Below are positions 21,315-32,990 of a stretch of 64,000 nucleotides of DNA, piece after piece. Under the pieces are notes generated by a model. That model had not been told where the DNA came from and searched no databases. It saw only the letters and a list, made by a program, of their open reading frames with translations. The position numbers and the translations under genes are program-made. Numbering within the stretch: position 1 is the first letter of the stretch; each line of letters opens with the position of its first letter. The DNA is from Apoda limacodes (Eukaryota > Arthropoda > Insecta > Lepidoptera > Limacodidae), in contig OX291546.1 in NCBI GenBank assembly GCA_946406115.1, positions 11,835,019 to 11,899,018 on the forward strand, in the 5' to 3' direction.

Positions 21315-22066
21315 TGATTTTTAGGGTTCCGTAGTCAACAAGGAACCCTTATAGTTTCGCCATGTCCGTCCGTCCGTCTGTCCGCGGCTAAGTTCAAAAA
21401 CTACTATAATGAGAAAGCTGCAATGTGACAGGGATATACACATTGATCAAGCCGACAAAGTGGTAGAATAAAATCTTTAAAAACTAATTTTTTTAGGGTA
21501 CCTCCCCTACACTTGAAGTGGGGACGTAATTTTTTTTTCTCGTCTGCCCCATATCTGTGTGGGGTATCGTTGGATAGGAATTCCAAAAACATTGCTGGTA
21601 TGCAAAGATCATTTTTTGATTAAAGTACTAATTTTTGTTAGAGTCAAGTGCCCCCCCCTCTACCAGCGACAGTAAAGTATTTGGAAATGTAAAAAAAATT
21701 ACGGCTGTAGTGCATATAATGAATTTAAAAGGAAAACTATCACTGGTAAGTACACTTTACAGGTTAACGAGTAATAGTCTACCAAGTTATAAAATGTACT
21801 TACGTAGTTAAATTTTTGTACAAGTTCCATTAAAAGTTACTTAAATAAAGTAGGTACATCCGTAGAACAGGTACAAACAGGTATAAACAGGTAGACGCTC
21901 GAAATATTCATAGAATATTAGTTATATATTCACTTTAAAAATAAATTGAATTAAAATAAAACAAACATTTAATGGGGGCTCCCATACCACAAATGTGAAT
22001 TTTTTTGCCGTTTTTATAGACAATGGTACGGAACCCTTCGTGCGCGACTCCGACTCGCACTTGGCC
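21315..22066 (-). repeat. GGTTCCGT-family dispersed element, about 750 bp
   Basis: Starts TAGGGTTCCGTAGTCAAC with the GTCCGTCCGTCTGTCC stretch and ends GTACGGAACCCTTCGTGC ... GACTCGCACTTGGCCGA. This matches the layout of the shorter copy at 35960-36160 in the other orientation. Confidence 0.55.
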
Positions 22067-22479
22067 GATTTTTTCTTTGTAAATTTCGTAGTAGTTGCTC
22101 CAAATCTATTAAATGCTGAAGTTTAGAGAGCAAATTTATATACATTTTTCTCAATATATATACAAGTTTCTCAAATACAAAACTCCAGTATTTACTCCAC
22201 ATATTTTGTTGTAAATTTTGTAGTAGTCAGGCTCCAAATCCATTAAATACTCGAAACCCTATTCGTTGGTACCTAGGAGGTTATTGGGAATAGTCTCGAA
22301 TTGTTCGGACTCTTGAATTCGTGAGTAACATGTATTGAAGTCTGACTTACCTCATGAAACCCGTGAATGTACTTGAATACATTTTTCTCTCAAATTCCAG
22401 AGTTCGAATAGCTCGATACTGTTCCAAATAAGGTCCCTTATCTGGGTCTCGAGTGTTCCAGGCATTCAGTGGTAAAATC

Positions 22480-22790
22480 GTGGAGTAAAATGTTATTGCA
22501 CGATTTACAAACAAGTCTGTCCACTCCGGTTCTGACATTTTTTTATTTATTTATTATTATAATTCTGATAACAGTGACCTTCATGAATGAGCTAATGACC
22601 CAGTATGGAATAAATACTGGGGCATGGAACATCAGAAACTCCAGTTATATACATTTACAGTATTTAGTTACGTACATTTTAGTTATATACATTTTTCTCA
22701 ATGTATACATAAGTTTCTAAATTCAAAATTCCATATTTAATCCAGGTATTTCGTGGTAGTCAGGCTCTAGGATTCTTTAATACTCGAAAA
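22480..22790 (+). repeat. Dispersed repeat, copy B
   Basis: Diverged second copy of the 21050-21310 repeat, with an extra TTTATTTATTATTATAATT insertion after the CCACTCCGGT block. Confidence 0.6.
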
Positions 22791-22886
22791 TTTATTCCTT
22801 GGCACCTTCTCTGATCTCGAATGTCCCAGATATTCGATTGGAAGCTTTTAATATAAGAAATAAAAATAAAGCTAGAAACTAGGCGT

Positions 22887-22894
22887 AGTAAGAG
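22887..22894. repeat. Left 8-bp target-site duplication (AGTAAGAG)
   Basis: Identical to 27295-27302, which directly follows the other terminus. Confidence 0.8.
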
Positions 22895-22963
22895 CGTTTA
22901 TTGCAGATAGCACTACCAGCCGCACTACTGGTAGTGCTATTTACAAAAAATAGCACTACCAGA
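22895..22963 (+). repeat. Left terminal inverted repeat of the foldback-like element
   Basis: Pairs with 27226-27294. The first 44 bp match exactly. It contains an internal palindrome, AGCACTACCAG and its complement CTGGTAGTGCT around an 8-nt spacer, and a third AGCACTACCAG further in. Confidence 0.8.
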
Positions 22964-23107
22964 CATTCAAATATTTTAAAGTACAGTCGTGAACAAAAAT
23001 ACTTATTATACTCATTGTGCCAGGGTTGATTTGTTAATGTGTGTGTTAATCACTAGGATTTTTTTTTCATTTTTTGATTTTTTTAATTTTTAATCATTAT
23101 TTATTTC

Positions 23108-24113
23108 TGATTACAGCTGTCAAACTTGAAAGGGCTACACCCCCCAACTATTGATCTTAGACTAGCAGTTTCCTTGCAAAAATGATAGGTCTCATCAAGA
23201 TCTTTATTTTTGATGACAGGTGTCAAACTAGCAAGAGCTATATCTCCCTCACTCTTGATCTTAGACTAGCAGTTTACTTGCAAAAATGATAGATCTCATC
23301 AAGATCTTTATTTTCGATGACAGCTATCAAACTATAAAGACCTATATCTCCCTAACTGTTGATATTAGACTAGCAGTTTCCTTGCAAAAATGATAGGTCT
23401 CATCAAGATCTTTATTTTTGATGACAGGTGTCAAACTAGCAAGAGCTATATCTCCCTCACTCTTGATCTTAGACTAGCAGTTTACTTGCAAAAATGATAG
23501 ATCTCATCAAGATCTTTATTTTCGATGACAGCTGTCAAACTATAAAGAGCTATATCTCCCTAACTATTGATCTGAGACTAGCAGTTTCCTTGCAGAAATG
23601 ATAGATCTCATCAGGATCTTTATTTTTGATGACAGCTGTCAAACTAGAAAGACCTATATCTCCCTAACTGTTGATATTAGACTAGCAGTTTCCTTGCAAA
23701 AATGATAGGTCTCATCAAGATCTTTATTTTTGATGACAGGTGTCAAACTAGCAAGAGCTATATCTCCCTCACTCTTGATCTTAGACTAGCAGTTTACTTG
23801 CAAAAATGATAGATCTCATCAAGATCTTTATTTTCGATGACAGCTGTCAAACTATAAAGAGCTATATCTCCCTAACTATTGATCTGAGACTAGCAGTTTC
23901 CTTGCAGAAATGATAGATCTCATCAGGATCTTTATTTTTGATGACAGCTGTCAAACTAGAAAGAGCTATATCTCCCTAACTATTGATCTTAGACTAGCAG
24001 TTTCCTTGCAGAAATGATAGGTCTCATCAAGATCTTTATTTTTGATGACAGGTGTCAAACTAGCAAGAGCTATGTCTCCCTCACTCTTGATCTTAGACTA
24101 GCAGTTTACTTGC
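23108..24113 (+). repeat. Forward satellite array, 104-bp monomer
   Basis: GATGACAG recurs at 23212, 23316, 23420, 23524, 23628 and 23732, exactly 104 bp apart. Each monomer has GATGACAG(C/G)TGTCAAAC, an AGAGCTATATCTCCCT block, CTTAGACTAGCAGTTT and GATCTCATCAAGATC. Variants with CTCACTCTTGATC recur every two or three units. Confidence 0.92.
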
Positions 24114-24121
24114 GGAAACAC

Positions 24122-26990
24122 AGACAGCTGTCATCTGAAATAAAGATCTTGATGCGATCTATCATTTCTGCAAGGAAACTGCTAGTCTAAGATCAATAGT
24201 TAGGGAGATATAGCTCTTTCTAGTTTGACAGCTGTCATCAAAAATAAAGATCCTGATGAGATCTATCATTTCTGCAAGGAAACTGCTAGTCTCAGATCAA
24301 TAGTTAGGGAGATATAGCTCTTTATAGTTTGACAGCTGTCTTAAAAAATAAAGACCTTGATGAGATCTATCATTTCTGCAAGGAAACTGCTAGTCTAAGA
24401 TCAATAGTTAGGGAGATATAGCTCTTTCTAGTTTGACAGCTGTCATCAAAAATAAAGACCTTGATGAGATATATTATTTCTGCAAGGAAACTGCTAGTCT
24501 AAGATCAATAGTTAGGTAGATATAGCTCTTTCTAGTTTGACAGCTGTCATCAAAAATAAAGACCTTGATGAGATATATCATTTCTGCAAGGAAACTGCTA
24601 GTCTAAGATCAATAGTTAGGGAGATATAGCTCTTTATAGTTTGACAGCTGTCATCAAAAATAAAGACCTTGATGAGATATATCATTTCTGCAAGGAAACT
24701 GCTAGTCTAAGATCAATAGTTATGGAGATATAGCTCTTTCTAGTTTGACAGCTGTCATAAAAAATAAAGACCTTGATGAGATCTATCATTTCTGCAAGGA
24801 AACTGCTAGTCTAAGATCAATAGTTAGGGAGATATAGCTCTTTCTAGTTTGACAGCTGTCATCAAAAATAAAGACCTTGATGAGATATATCATTTCTGCA
24901 AGGAAACTGCTAGTCTAAGATCAATAGTTAGGGAGATATAGCTCTTTCTAGTTTGACAGCTGTCATCAAAAATAAAGACCTTGATGAGATCTATCATTTC
25001 TGCAAGGAAACTGCTAGTCTAAGATCAATAGTTAGGGAGATATAGCTCTTTCTAGTTTGACAGCTGTCTTAAAAAATAAAGACCTTGATGAGATCTATCA
25101 TTTCTGCAAGGAAACTGCTAGTCTAAGATCAATAGTTAGGGAGATATAGCTCTTTCTAGTTTGAAAGCTGTCATCAAAAATAAAGACCTTGAGATATATC
25201 ATTTCTGCAAGGAAACTGCTAGTCTAAGATCAATAGTTAGGGAGATATAGCTCTTTCTAGTTTGATAGCAGTCATCAAAAATAAAGATCTTGATGAGATC
25301 TATCATTTCTGCAAGGAAACTGCTAGTCTAAGATCAATAGTTAGGGAGATATAGCTCTTTCTAGTTTGACAGCTGTCATCTGAAATAAAGATCTTGATAA
25401 GATCTATCATTTCTGCAAGGCAACTGCTAGTCTAAGATCAATAGTTAGGGAGATATAGCTCTTTCTAGTTTGACAGCTGTCATCCGAAATAAAGATCTTG
25501 ATGAGATCTATCATATCTGCAAGGAAACTGCTAGTCTGAGATCAATTGTTAGGGAGATATAGCTCTTTCTAGTTTGAAAGCTGTCATCAAAAATAAAGAC
25601 CTTGAGATATATCATTTCTGCAAGGAAACTGCTAGTCTAAGATCAATAGTTAGGGAGATATAGCTCTTTCTAGTTTGACAGCTGTCATCCGAAATAAAGA
25701 TCTTGATGAGATCTATCATATCTGCAAGGAAACTGCTAGTCTGAGATCAATAGTTAGGGAGATATAGCTCTTTCTAGTTTGACAGCTGTCATCAAAAATA
25801 AAGACCTTGATGAGATATATCATTTCTGCAAGGAAACTGCTAGTCTAAGATCAATAGTTAGGTAGATATAGCTCTTTCTAGTTTGACAGCTGTCATCAAA
25901 AATAAAGACCTTGATGAGATATATCATTTCTGCAAGGAAACTGCTAGTCTAAGATCAATAGTTAGGGAGATATAGCTCTTTATAGTTTGACAGCTGTCAT
26001 CAAAAATAAAGACCTTGATGAGATATATCATTTCTGCAAGGAAACTGCTAGTCTAAGATCAATAGTTATGGAGATATAGCTCTTTCTAGTTTGACAGCTG
26101 TCATAAAAAATAAAGACCTTGATGAGATCTATCATTTCTGCAAGGAAACTGCTAGTCTAAGATCAATAGTTAGGGAGATATAGCTCTTTCTAGTTTGACA
26201 GCTGTCATCAAAAATAAAGACCTTGATGAGATATATCATTTCTGCAAGGAAACTGCTAGTCTAAGATCAATAGTTAGGGAGATATAGCTCTTTCTAGTTT
26301 GACAGCTGTCATCAAAAATAAAGACCTTGATGAGATCTATCATTTCTGCAAGGAAACTGCTAGTCTAAGATCAATAGTTAGGGAGATATAGCTCTTTCTA
26401 GTTTGACAGCTGTCTTAAAAAATAAAGACCTTGATGAGATCTATCATTTCTGCAAGGAAACTGCTAGTCTAAGATCAATAGTTAGGGAGATATAGCTCTT
26501 TCTAGTTTGAAAGCTGTCATCAAAAATAAAGACCTTGAGATATATCATTTCTGCAAGGAAACTGCTAGTCTAAGATCAATAGTTAGGGAGATATAGCTCT
26601 TTCTAGTTTGATAGCAGTCATCAAAAATAAAGATCTTGATGAGATCTATCATTTCTGCAAGGAAACTGCTAGTCTAAGATCAATAGTTAGGGAGATATAG
26701 CTCTTTCTAGTTTGACAGCTGTCATCTGAAATAAAGATCTTGATAAGATCTATCATTTCTGCAAGGCAACTGCTAGTCTAAGATCAATAGTTAGGGAGAT
26801 ATAGCTCTTTCTAGTTTGACAGCTGTCATCCGAAATAAAGATCTTGATGAGATCTATCATATCTGCAAGGAAACTGCTAGTCTGAGATCAATTGTTAGGG
26901 AGATATAGCTCTTCCTAGTTTGACAGCTGTCATCAAAAATAAAGACCTTGATGAGATCGATCATTTTTCTAATTTGACAGCTGTCATTTG
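24122..26990 (-). repeat. Reverse satellite array, 104-bp monomer
   Basis: The same monomer in opposite orientation, starting within 10 bp of the end of the forward array. About 28 units, several 4 bp shorter (CTTGAGATATATC in place of CTTGATGAGATATATC). Most units carry TTTGACAGCTGTCATC. A block of about 1.1 kb (about 24480-25570) recurs at an offset of 1,346 bp. Confidence 0.92.
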
Positions 26991-27040
26991 CAATAATATT
27001 GAAAATAAAAAACTAAAACGACTATAAACGCTCGACATAT

Positions 27041-27082
27041 CCCACCGACCGCACTAGTTGTGCCGTTCAGTTGGTCGGTGGG
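27041..27082. repeat. Inverted repeat CCCACCGACC near the right end of the foldback-like element
   Basis: CCCACCGACC (27041-27050) and GGTCGGTGGG (27073-27082) are exact complements around a 22-nt spacer. It lies between the satellite and the right terminal repeat and has no counterpart at the left end. Confidence 0.7.
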
Positions 27083-27225
27083 GAAAAACTATCTTTTCGT
27101 CGTCAATCCATCGAAATACAAACACACGTCAATCTTGTTAGATCGTACGGAACTCCTTCTCGCACTTGGCTGGTTTCTTTTTGTATTTTTTTCCTTGATT
27201 GTACTATAAAACATTTGAACGGTGC

Positions 27226-27294
27226 CCCGGTAGTGCTAACATTTGTAAACAGCACTACCAGTAGTGCGGCTGGTAGTGCTATCTGCAATAAACG
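27226..27294 (-). repeat. Right terminal inverted repeat of the foldback-like element
   Basis: Reverse complement of the left end, exact for 44 bp, including the same internal palindrome. Confidence 0.8.
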
Positions 27295-27302
27295 AGTAAG
27301 AG
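27295..27302. repeat. Right 8-bp target-site duplication (AGTAAGAG)
   Basis: Identical to 22887-22894. Confidence 0.8.
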
Positions 27303-27969
27303 TACTATTGGCTGTAAGACATTTCAAATGCAATTTCAAATGCTCTACTAACTTATTATTCTCGCACAATTTTATAACTTCAAGATTAACCTAATAATTA
27401 GTTAACATTCATCTAGGTGAACGACTATATAGCAATATTTGTAAAAACTGCTTGTTAACTTATGGTTTTATTATAAGTTATCTAATTTTTAGTCTGCATT
27501 ACCGAATTAGTTACTTAATTAAATTGATTGCGATATCAGATTTGGAAATTGCATTTATCTTTATTTTAATGCCATAATGAAATACTTTAAGTTTTATTTC
27601 GTACGAGACACGTCAGTCGTTTAAATTAGCTTAAAATGAAGAATAAATTAAAGTTAATTGATGTCAATTGCATGATATTATATAAAATATCAAAGTTACA
27701 ATTAAGTAACTAAATAGTCCGATCTACTTACTAAAGACTATAATAGGTTTTATATGTACTTAGGTACATCAGAAGATCTCTACCGTCTAGATTGCCAAAA
27801 AATATACAGCAAATTAAGTTAATGTGAAGAATCAATTAATTTAATCGTCTGTTGGAATGTTGTCAGAAATGACCGCTTGTATATATACATGGTGAAGCAC
27901 AACGAACTAAATATTTACCAACAAGCAATTTAAATAGCCAGCAATAGACTCGTATTAGTTCTTCATTGT
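27303..27969. other. Stretch with nothing recognised
   Basis: AT-rich sequence, no supported exon or repeat. Confidence 0.35.
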
Positions 27970-28262
27970 ATAAATGTCGCAGGCAAATCGTATAATCCGC
28001 CGTTTCATAATATGCCTAGGCAGATCGTAAAGAATGGAATAGAAATTATCATATAATTGAACAGATTATTATTCGAAGCTTGGCTGGAACGCTCCGCTCG
28101 CTACGCTCGCTCCGCATCAACGTTTACAAAAGAGAAACTGAACCTAACCTAACATACATGACTGATACATTGCGATTTCTGTTACTTCCGTTTCCATACT
28201 TTACGACTTGCCTAGGCATATTATGAAACGCCGGATTATACGATTTGCCTTGGACATAAATA
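27970..28262. mobile_element. MITE with 52-bp inverted arms, about 290 bp
   Basis: The arms 27981-28032 and 28199-28250 are reverse complements with three mismatches (AGGCAAATCGTATAATCC, TTTCATAATATGCCTAGGC). The centre has the repeat-rich GCTCCGCTCGCTACGCTCGC. No ORF and no clear target duplication. Confidence 0.75.
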
Positions 28263-28427
28263 TGCACCCCGAAGAATGCTGAATGTGCTGCAGAGATTGC
28301 AACCAGGAGAAAACATGACAAGTATTCGAATTCGGTATCTTCGTACATTTTTGTACCAGTAGCCTCAGAAACCAGATGCACTTGGTTTTCGGAAGCAAAA
28401 AGTTTCATAAAAAAAATAATTTAGCCC

Positions 28428-28650
28428 GCAGTTTCACCCGCCCTAAATTTGGTTATCTGTGTAGGATTGCAACGGCGACTCCTCAATTATAGAAAAACAC
28501 CGACTCAGACTTGACATTTCCAAGTAGCCTATGTCCTTTCTCGTGACTATCTTCATGCCAAATTTCATCCTAATCGGTACAGTGGTAAGCGTGAAGAGAT
28601 AAAAGACAGACAAAGTTACGAGTACTTTCGCATTTATAATATTAGTATGT
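28428..28650 (-). mobile_element. Lep1-type Helitron-like copy, reversed
   Basis: Starts CACCCGCCCTAAATTTGGTT and ends GCATTTATAATATTAGTATG, with ATGCCAAATTTCATCCTAAT in the middle. Confidence 0.6.
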
Positions 28651-29792
28651 ATTTGCTAAAATTAAAAACCCTGCTAAATCTAACACAACTGAGCACTTAG
28701 GTTAGTATACAGTTATAGCCCACAGCAATCCCGAAAGTATAAAAGCTACTAATACTTTATTTATTTTATCGTATAAGTTACGTATGTCCAGTCCAGTCCA
28801 CTCTTTTTACAAACTTTTGCACTTCATAATTTTAGTAAGATTACTTATAAATAATAAAAAAGATCGATGATTAATATGAGGAAGTGAAGTAAACCTTCAT
28901 TGACATCATTAAAGCGATTACTTACGTTTCATGTATAATGTATACCATTTTTTTGCGTTCAAATAGAGACATAATATAATTAGCAGATTAGCACATTAGA
29001 GCTAAGTGTCTAAAATTCACGATGTGCGTTGTCAGTGCTAAAGTTTGATTTATTCATTACCTTCCTCTAACATGAGGTCACGTGACGTCCAATGACGTTT
29101 TATTCGATATACATTTCATTGTATTCCGAATGTAAATTTGCTTTTCATATCATAATCGAGTGCCCGAAAATTTGCATCTTTGAAATTAATACGTTGTAAA
29201 TAGGATTGTTTATTTATCTATCGGACTCACGCCGGTCAAATTGAAGAAGGTTCCTAATTCAACCATCACACATTCTACACATACATATTTTTATATTCAC
29301 AGTTACAATATCTCCGTATCTCTCCGTCATGTTCTGTATATCTATGCAAAGAGAATATAATATTCCTACTACGTACGATATCTATGCGAGATTAAACACA
29401 AGTCCATCTTGCCGTTCGTAGCACAGTCAGGCAATAAAAAAATATTTAAATACTAGTGGTTACGCAGAAAGTGGTAAGCAAGCTTATGTCTATGAGATAT
29501 AATTTATTCTTCATAAATAAAGAAGAATTACCTCCTTACCCAACTAAGATTTTACTTCTAGTTCAAAAGATTTGTCCTCTACAAGAACCTGTTTTTGGTC
29601 ATATATATATTCACACAACCGAAACAATAAAGTTATGCGAGCTCGTGTACGTACACCTAACTAAAGCTCTTAAGGTGAATACGACCAATTTTTTTTCATG
29701 CAAACTACAATACTTATACTTAATAACAATTCGCTACTCAAAACGTGTTATCATTATACAGCGCCATTTATCATATTAGTAAAACTCATCTA
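28651..29792. other. Stretch with nothing recognised
   Basis: No exon, RNA or repeat structure supported. Confidence 0.35.
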
Positions 29793-29936
29793 CTATCCTA
29801 CTCATATTATAAATGTAAAAGTATGTCTGGATGGATGGTTGTTACTCCATCACGCTCAAACCAGTGGACAGATTGTGATGAAACTTGGCATAGTATAGGT
29901 TAGGTCCGGGAATAGCATATAGGCTTTTTATCTTGA
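29793..29936 (+). mobile_element. Lep1-type Helitron-like 5' fragment
   Basis: CTATCCTACTCATATTATAA, ATGTCTGGATGGATGGTTGT and GGTCCGGGAATAGCATATAG match the first part of the copies at 4175 and 13888. The 3' half is missing. Confidence 0.55.
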
Positions 29937-31129
29937 AATGATATCTTATATAATTATATTTTTATATAATTCAGAGTTCAGGAATCAGGAATCTCAGGTC
30001 AGAGTTTTGGAAATAGTAAATTATTATTACCTTTTTAGTGCATCTTTTCAACGGCGGTTGCTTTTTTTATTTTTTTACTTTTGAGTGACAAATAGCTTTT
30101 TTTGCTCGTACACTAAAAATATCCATGCTTGTAACAAAATTTTATACAATCAGAAACATAAAAGGCGTTTCACCAGTTCCAAATTTACATGATTTATTTT
30201 TTTCTCCAAAAGTTTTAAATTCACTTGATTAATATGGGACCAACTGGGAAGTATACCACACACCTTTTTACATACAAAAATAATTTCTTGAATCAGTCTA
30301 GGCGTCTTCGAGTAATCGGGGAACACACATAACACATAAACCGACGACTTGAGAACTTCCTCCTTTTTAAAGTCGGTTAAAACCATTTTAAAATGAGTTC
30401 AAGTAAAAAAATATGGACATTGAGAGTTCTCTACCTGAAATACAAGGAAGCTCATTCGGCAATGAACATTAAAATATGTCTAAAAAAGAAGGATACATTA
30501 AGGCAAATAAAATTAACTTACCATTTTATTATTATTGAGCAAATTATATTCTAAAACTGTTGAAAGTTTTCGCTTTATTCTAGTAAACTAATTTACAGTC
30601 CTCAGCCGAAATAGCATCGCTGGATTCGTAACTGTTCTCAACCAGTGATCGCTTAATTTCCGGCCTTTGAAGTAATGTAAGTACTATTAGTGTACCGACC
30701 AAAGGTTGCATAGGTAAAATCTGATTCGGATTCACCTTAAGTTGATTTCCTTCATATATTTTAATTAATTAAAGTGGTTCAAATTGCGACTATCTCGACT
30801 GTTTAATTCTATCAACACATTAAGAATAGGTAAACGTTATAACTTTTTCATTTTATTATACCTACTAATGTTCTCATTAAGTTACGACACTGAATCTATT
30901 ACCTATATGTCGTTATTGACTTTAATTATCTATGTGGTCCAGTTACCTTAATTCCATTTCCAGAATTGCAAATACATTGTCCAAATCTATCTATTTTATT
31001 CATTATATCTATTATATATATATACTCAGTAGTAGTTGTTCTCCCAGAAGGAGCTCCCGGAGATGAAACTGATGTAGTGGAGAAATGTTTAATGCCTCGA
31101 AGTTACCTAGGAAAAAAAATTGACATTTC
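29937..31129. other. Stretch with nothing recognised
   Basis: AT-rich, no supported gene or repeat. Confidence 0.35.
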
Positions 31130-31490
31130 CCGAAATTCAAGATGTCGGCCGTGATAAAAACACTATCTTTTTAGTTTTCAAGCGATTTTGACCAAACTGA
31201 AAATTGACGCATGGATTGGTAAAATATATACAAAAACATTTGGATTAACAATTAATTTGAGCCGATTTAAAATTGATTGAAATCTTTAAAGTTAAGGACA
31301 GAAAGAAGTATGGTAAGTATGTCAGACGTAAAAATAAAGTATGGTGAAGGTGTTTTATATAGATGCCACCATATGGGAAAATTATGGGTTTTGCAAAAAT
31401 TCAATATGGCGGCGGTGATCCAAACACTAACTTGTTTGTTTTTCAAGTGATTTTGATCAAACTAAAAATTAACTCGTCGATTGGTAAAAT
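31130..31490. repeat. Two diverged copies of an 'AAGATGTCGGCCGTGATAAA' repeat
   Basis: Copies near 31130-31225 and 31390-31490 share the order (AAATTCAA-ATGGCGGC-GTGAT), (CAAGCGATTTTGACCAAACT) and (GATTGGTAAAATATATA). Period about 265 bp. Noncoding. Confidence 0.5.
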
Positions 31491-31599
31491 ATATAAAAAA
31501 ATGCATAAACATGTGCTTGTGATAAAACACTGTTGATACTTCTTTCATGTTTAATTTTGACAAAAATAAAATAATTTCACGGCGTTGATGTTGGTGCAC

Positions 31600-31865
31600 T
31601 TAGGATCAGTGGTTTCGGCGACTACCTCGCGTTGTGACGGGCGGAGGTACGAGCCTGGCGTGTACTAACTATTGAGACATTTTCTTATTTATCAAGAACC
31701 TACAATGTATGTTTACATCACTGACAGAAAAAAATCGTGAGGAAACCAACATACGTCATAAAGACGTATGTAAAGTCCTGAATCTGCATTGGGCCAGTGT
31801 GATGGATGATGATGGCCCAAATGGTCCTTACCCAAAGTCAAGAAAAGACTACATTGGAAAAAATT
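31600..31865 (+). mobile_element. tRNA-derived SINE
   Basis: The head has an A-box-like GGATCAGTGG and a B-box-like GGTACGAGCC about 40 bp further on. The body contains GTAAAGTCCTGAATCTGCAT and TTGGGCCAGTGTGATGGATG, matching the common lepidopteran SINE body. Confidence 0.55.
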
Positions 31866-32990
31866 ACTAGACCAAAAGTCAATAGTTACAATATGATAAC
31901 TATTGGAATCAATGTTGTTTCTAGGAAATATATCCACAATGGTTTATATCCAAACGTGATTATTTTGCCGGTTTTATAGGTAATGGTACGGAACCCTTCG
32001 TGCGCGAACATAACTTGATGCGTGTATGCCCTACATTTGGCTGGTGAACATGAAGAAATTCATTAGGCTGAAGAAGATATCGATTCATTTTTAATTATTG
32101 ATTTTTTTAACGGTCATTTAATAATATTTATCACCTTTGCTTCCTCTTCCAAAAATTATATTGAGTCAAAAAATACCAATTTGACACAACCTTGACCAAT
32201 ATTAGATTACCTTTGTACCTAACACACAATAAACAGTGATTCAGCAAGTTTTGGTAAGTGCGATAAGACAAGAGTGCGACCTTCAATCAGTTAGTATAGC
32301 TTTGATACGCTAACCAAAACCAAAACCATAAACAAGTAAAAGGAAATACCCATTAGGTATAGCAAAATTTAGTTATCATGTCACGTGGAATGGACAAAAT
32401 ATCGCGATCCAGACTCATTATACCTAAATATTCATCGTGTTAGCTTAGCTACTATGTAATTTATCGTAATTCGTGATATTTGGGAGATCTTTGCAGTTCT
32501 ACGTAATGTACATATACCTATGCCTACAAACGAATGTTTACCCTATTTTTGACATTTACTAAACAAACCATGGTATTTTGTAGACGTATCTAAATCCGAA
32601 TAGCAATTTCAATAGTTTTCCAAAATCCTAAGAAGTATTTTTATCAACTTAAAATATTATTTGAGACCATGTAAACCAAGAATCATATAACTATATCTTT
32701 CAATGTATAACAATAATACTTAACTTATATTAGTTTGTAGGTATAGGTAAGTACAATTAAATAGAAATCTGTAACACTATTTCATTTTATTATTAGTTCA
32801 TGTCTTAAATAATTATTGAAATCAATAAATAACTGAGGACGCCGCTGTACATATATATATGTATAATTTTTCATTTGTGTTAGTACCTATTGTTCGCGCT
32901 GTTGTAGTAAATTTTTTGTCCATCCTTGCGTTAGTTGTTCTATTGTGATTTTGCCAAAATAATAGAACACAGGTTTGCACGTTTTATAAA
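31866..32990. other. Mostly unrecognised; one GGTTCCGT fragment
   Basis: A fragment near 31980-32005 (GGTACGGAACCCTTCGTGCG) belongs to the dispersed family seen at 21315 and 35960. The remainder shows nothing. Confidence 0.35.

Larger units (their letters stand above)
22895..27294. mobile_element. Foldback-like element, 4,400 bp, with opposed 104-bp satellite arrays
   Basis: The identical octamer AGTAAGAG flanks both sides (22887-22894 and 27295-27302). The termini are inverted: 44 bp are identical from each end (starting CGTTTATTGCAGATAGCACT), and similarity continues for about 25 more. Between them, a forward array of about 10 monomers (23108-24113) meets a reverse array of about 28 monomers (24122-26990), so much of the element can fold back on itself. 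There is no coding region. An 8-bp duplication is compatible with hAT or P-superfamily transposition. The build recalls the FB and Galileo foldback elements of Drosophila. The family is unknown to me. Confidence 0.8.

Noticed and set aside
22895..27294. CRISPR-like reading of the regularly spaced repeats
   Set aside because: The whole 104-bp unit repeats with no unique spacers, and the context is eukaryotic; this is satellite DNA.
28124..28408. 94- and 65-codon minus-strand frames
   Set aside because: They overlap the arm of the 27970-28262 MITE and the following AT-rich DNA; no family support.
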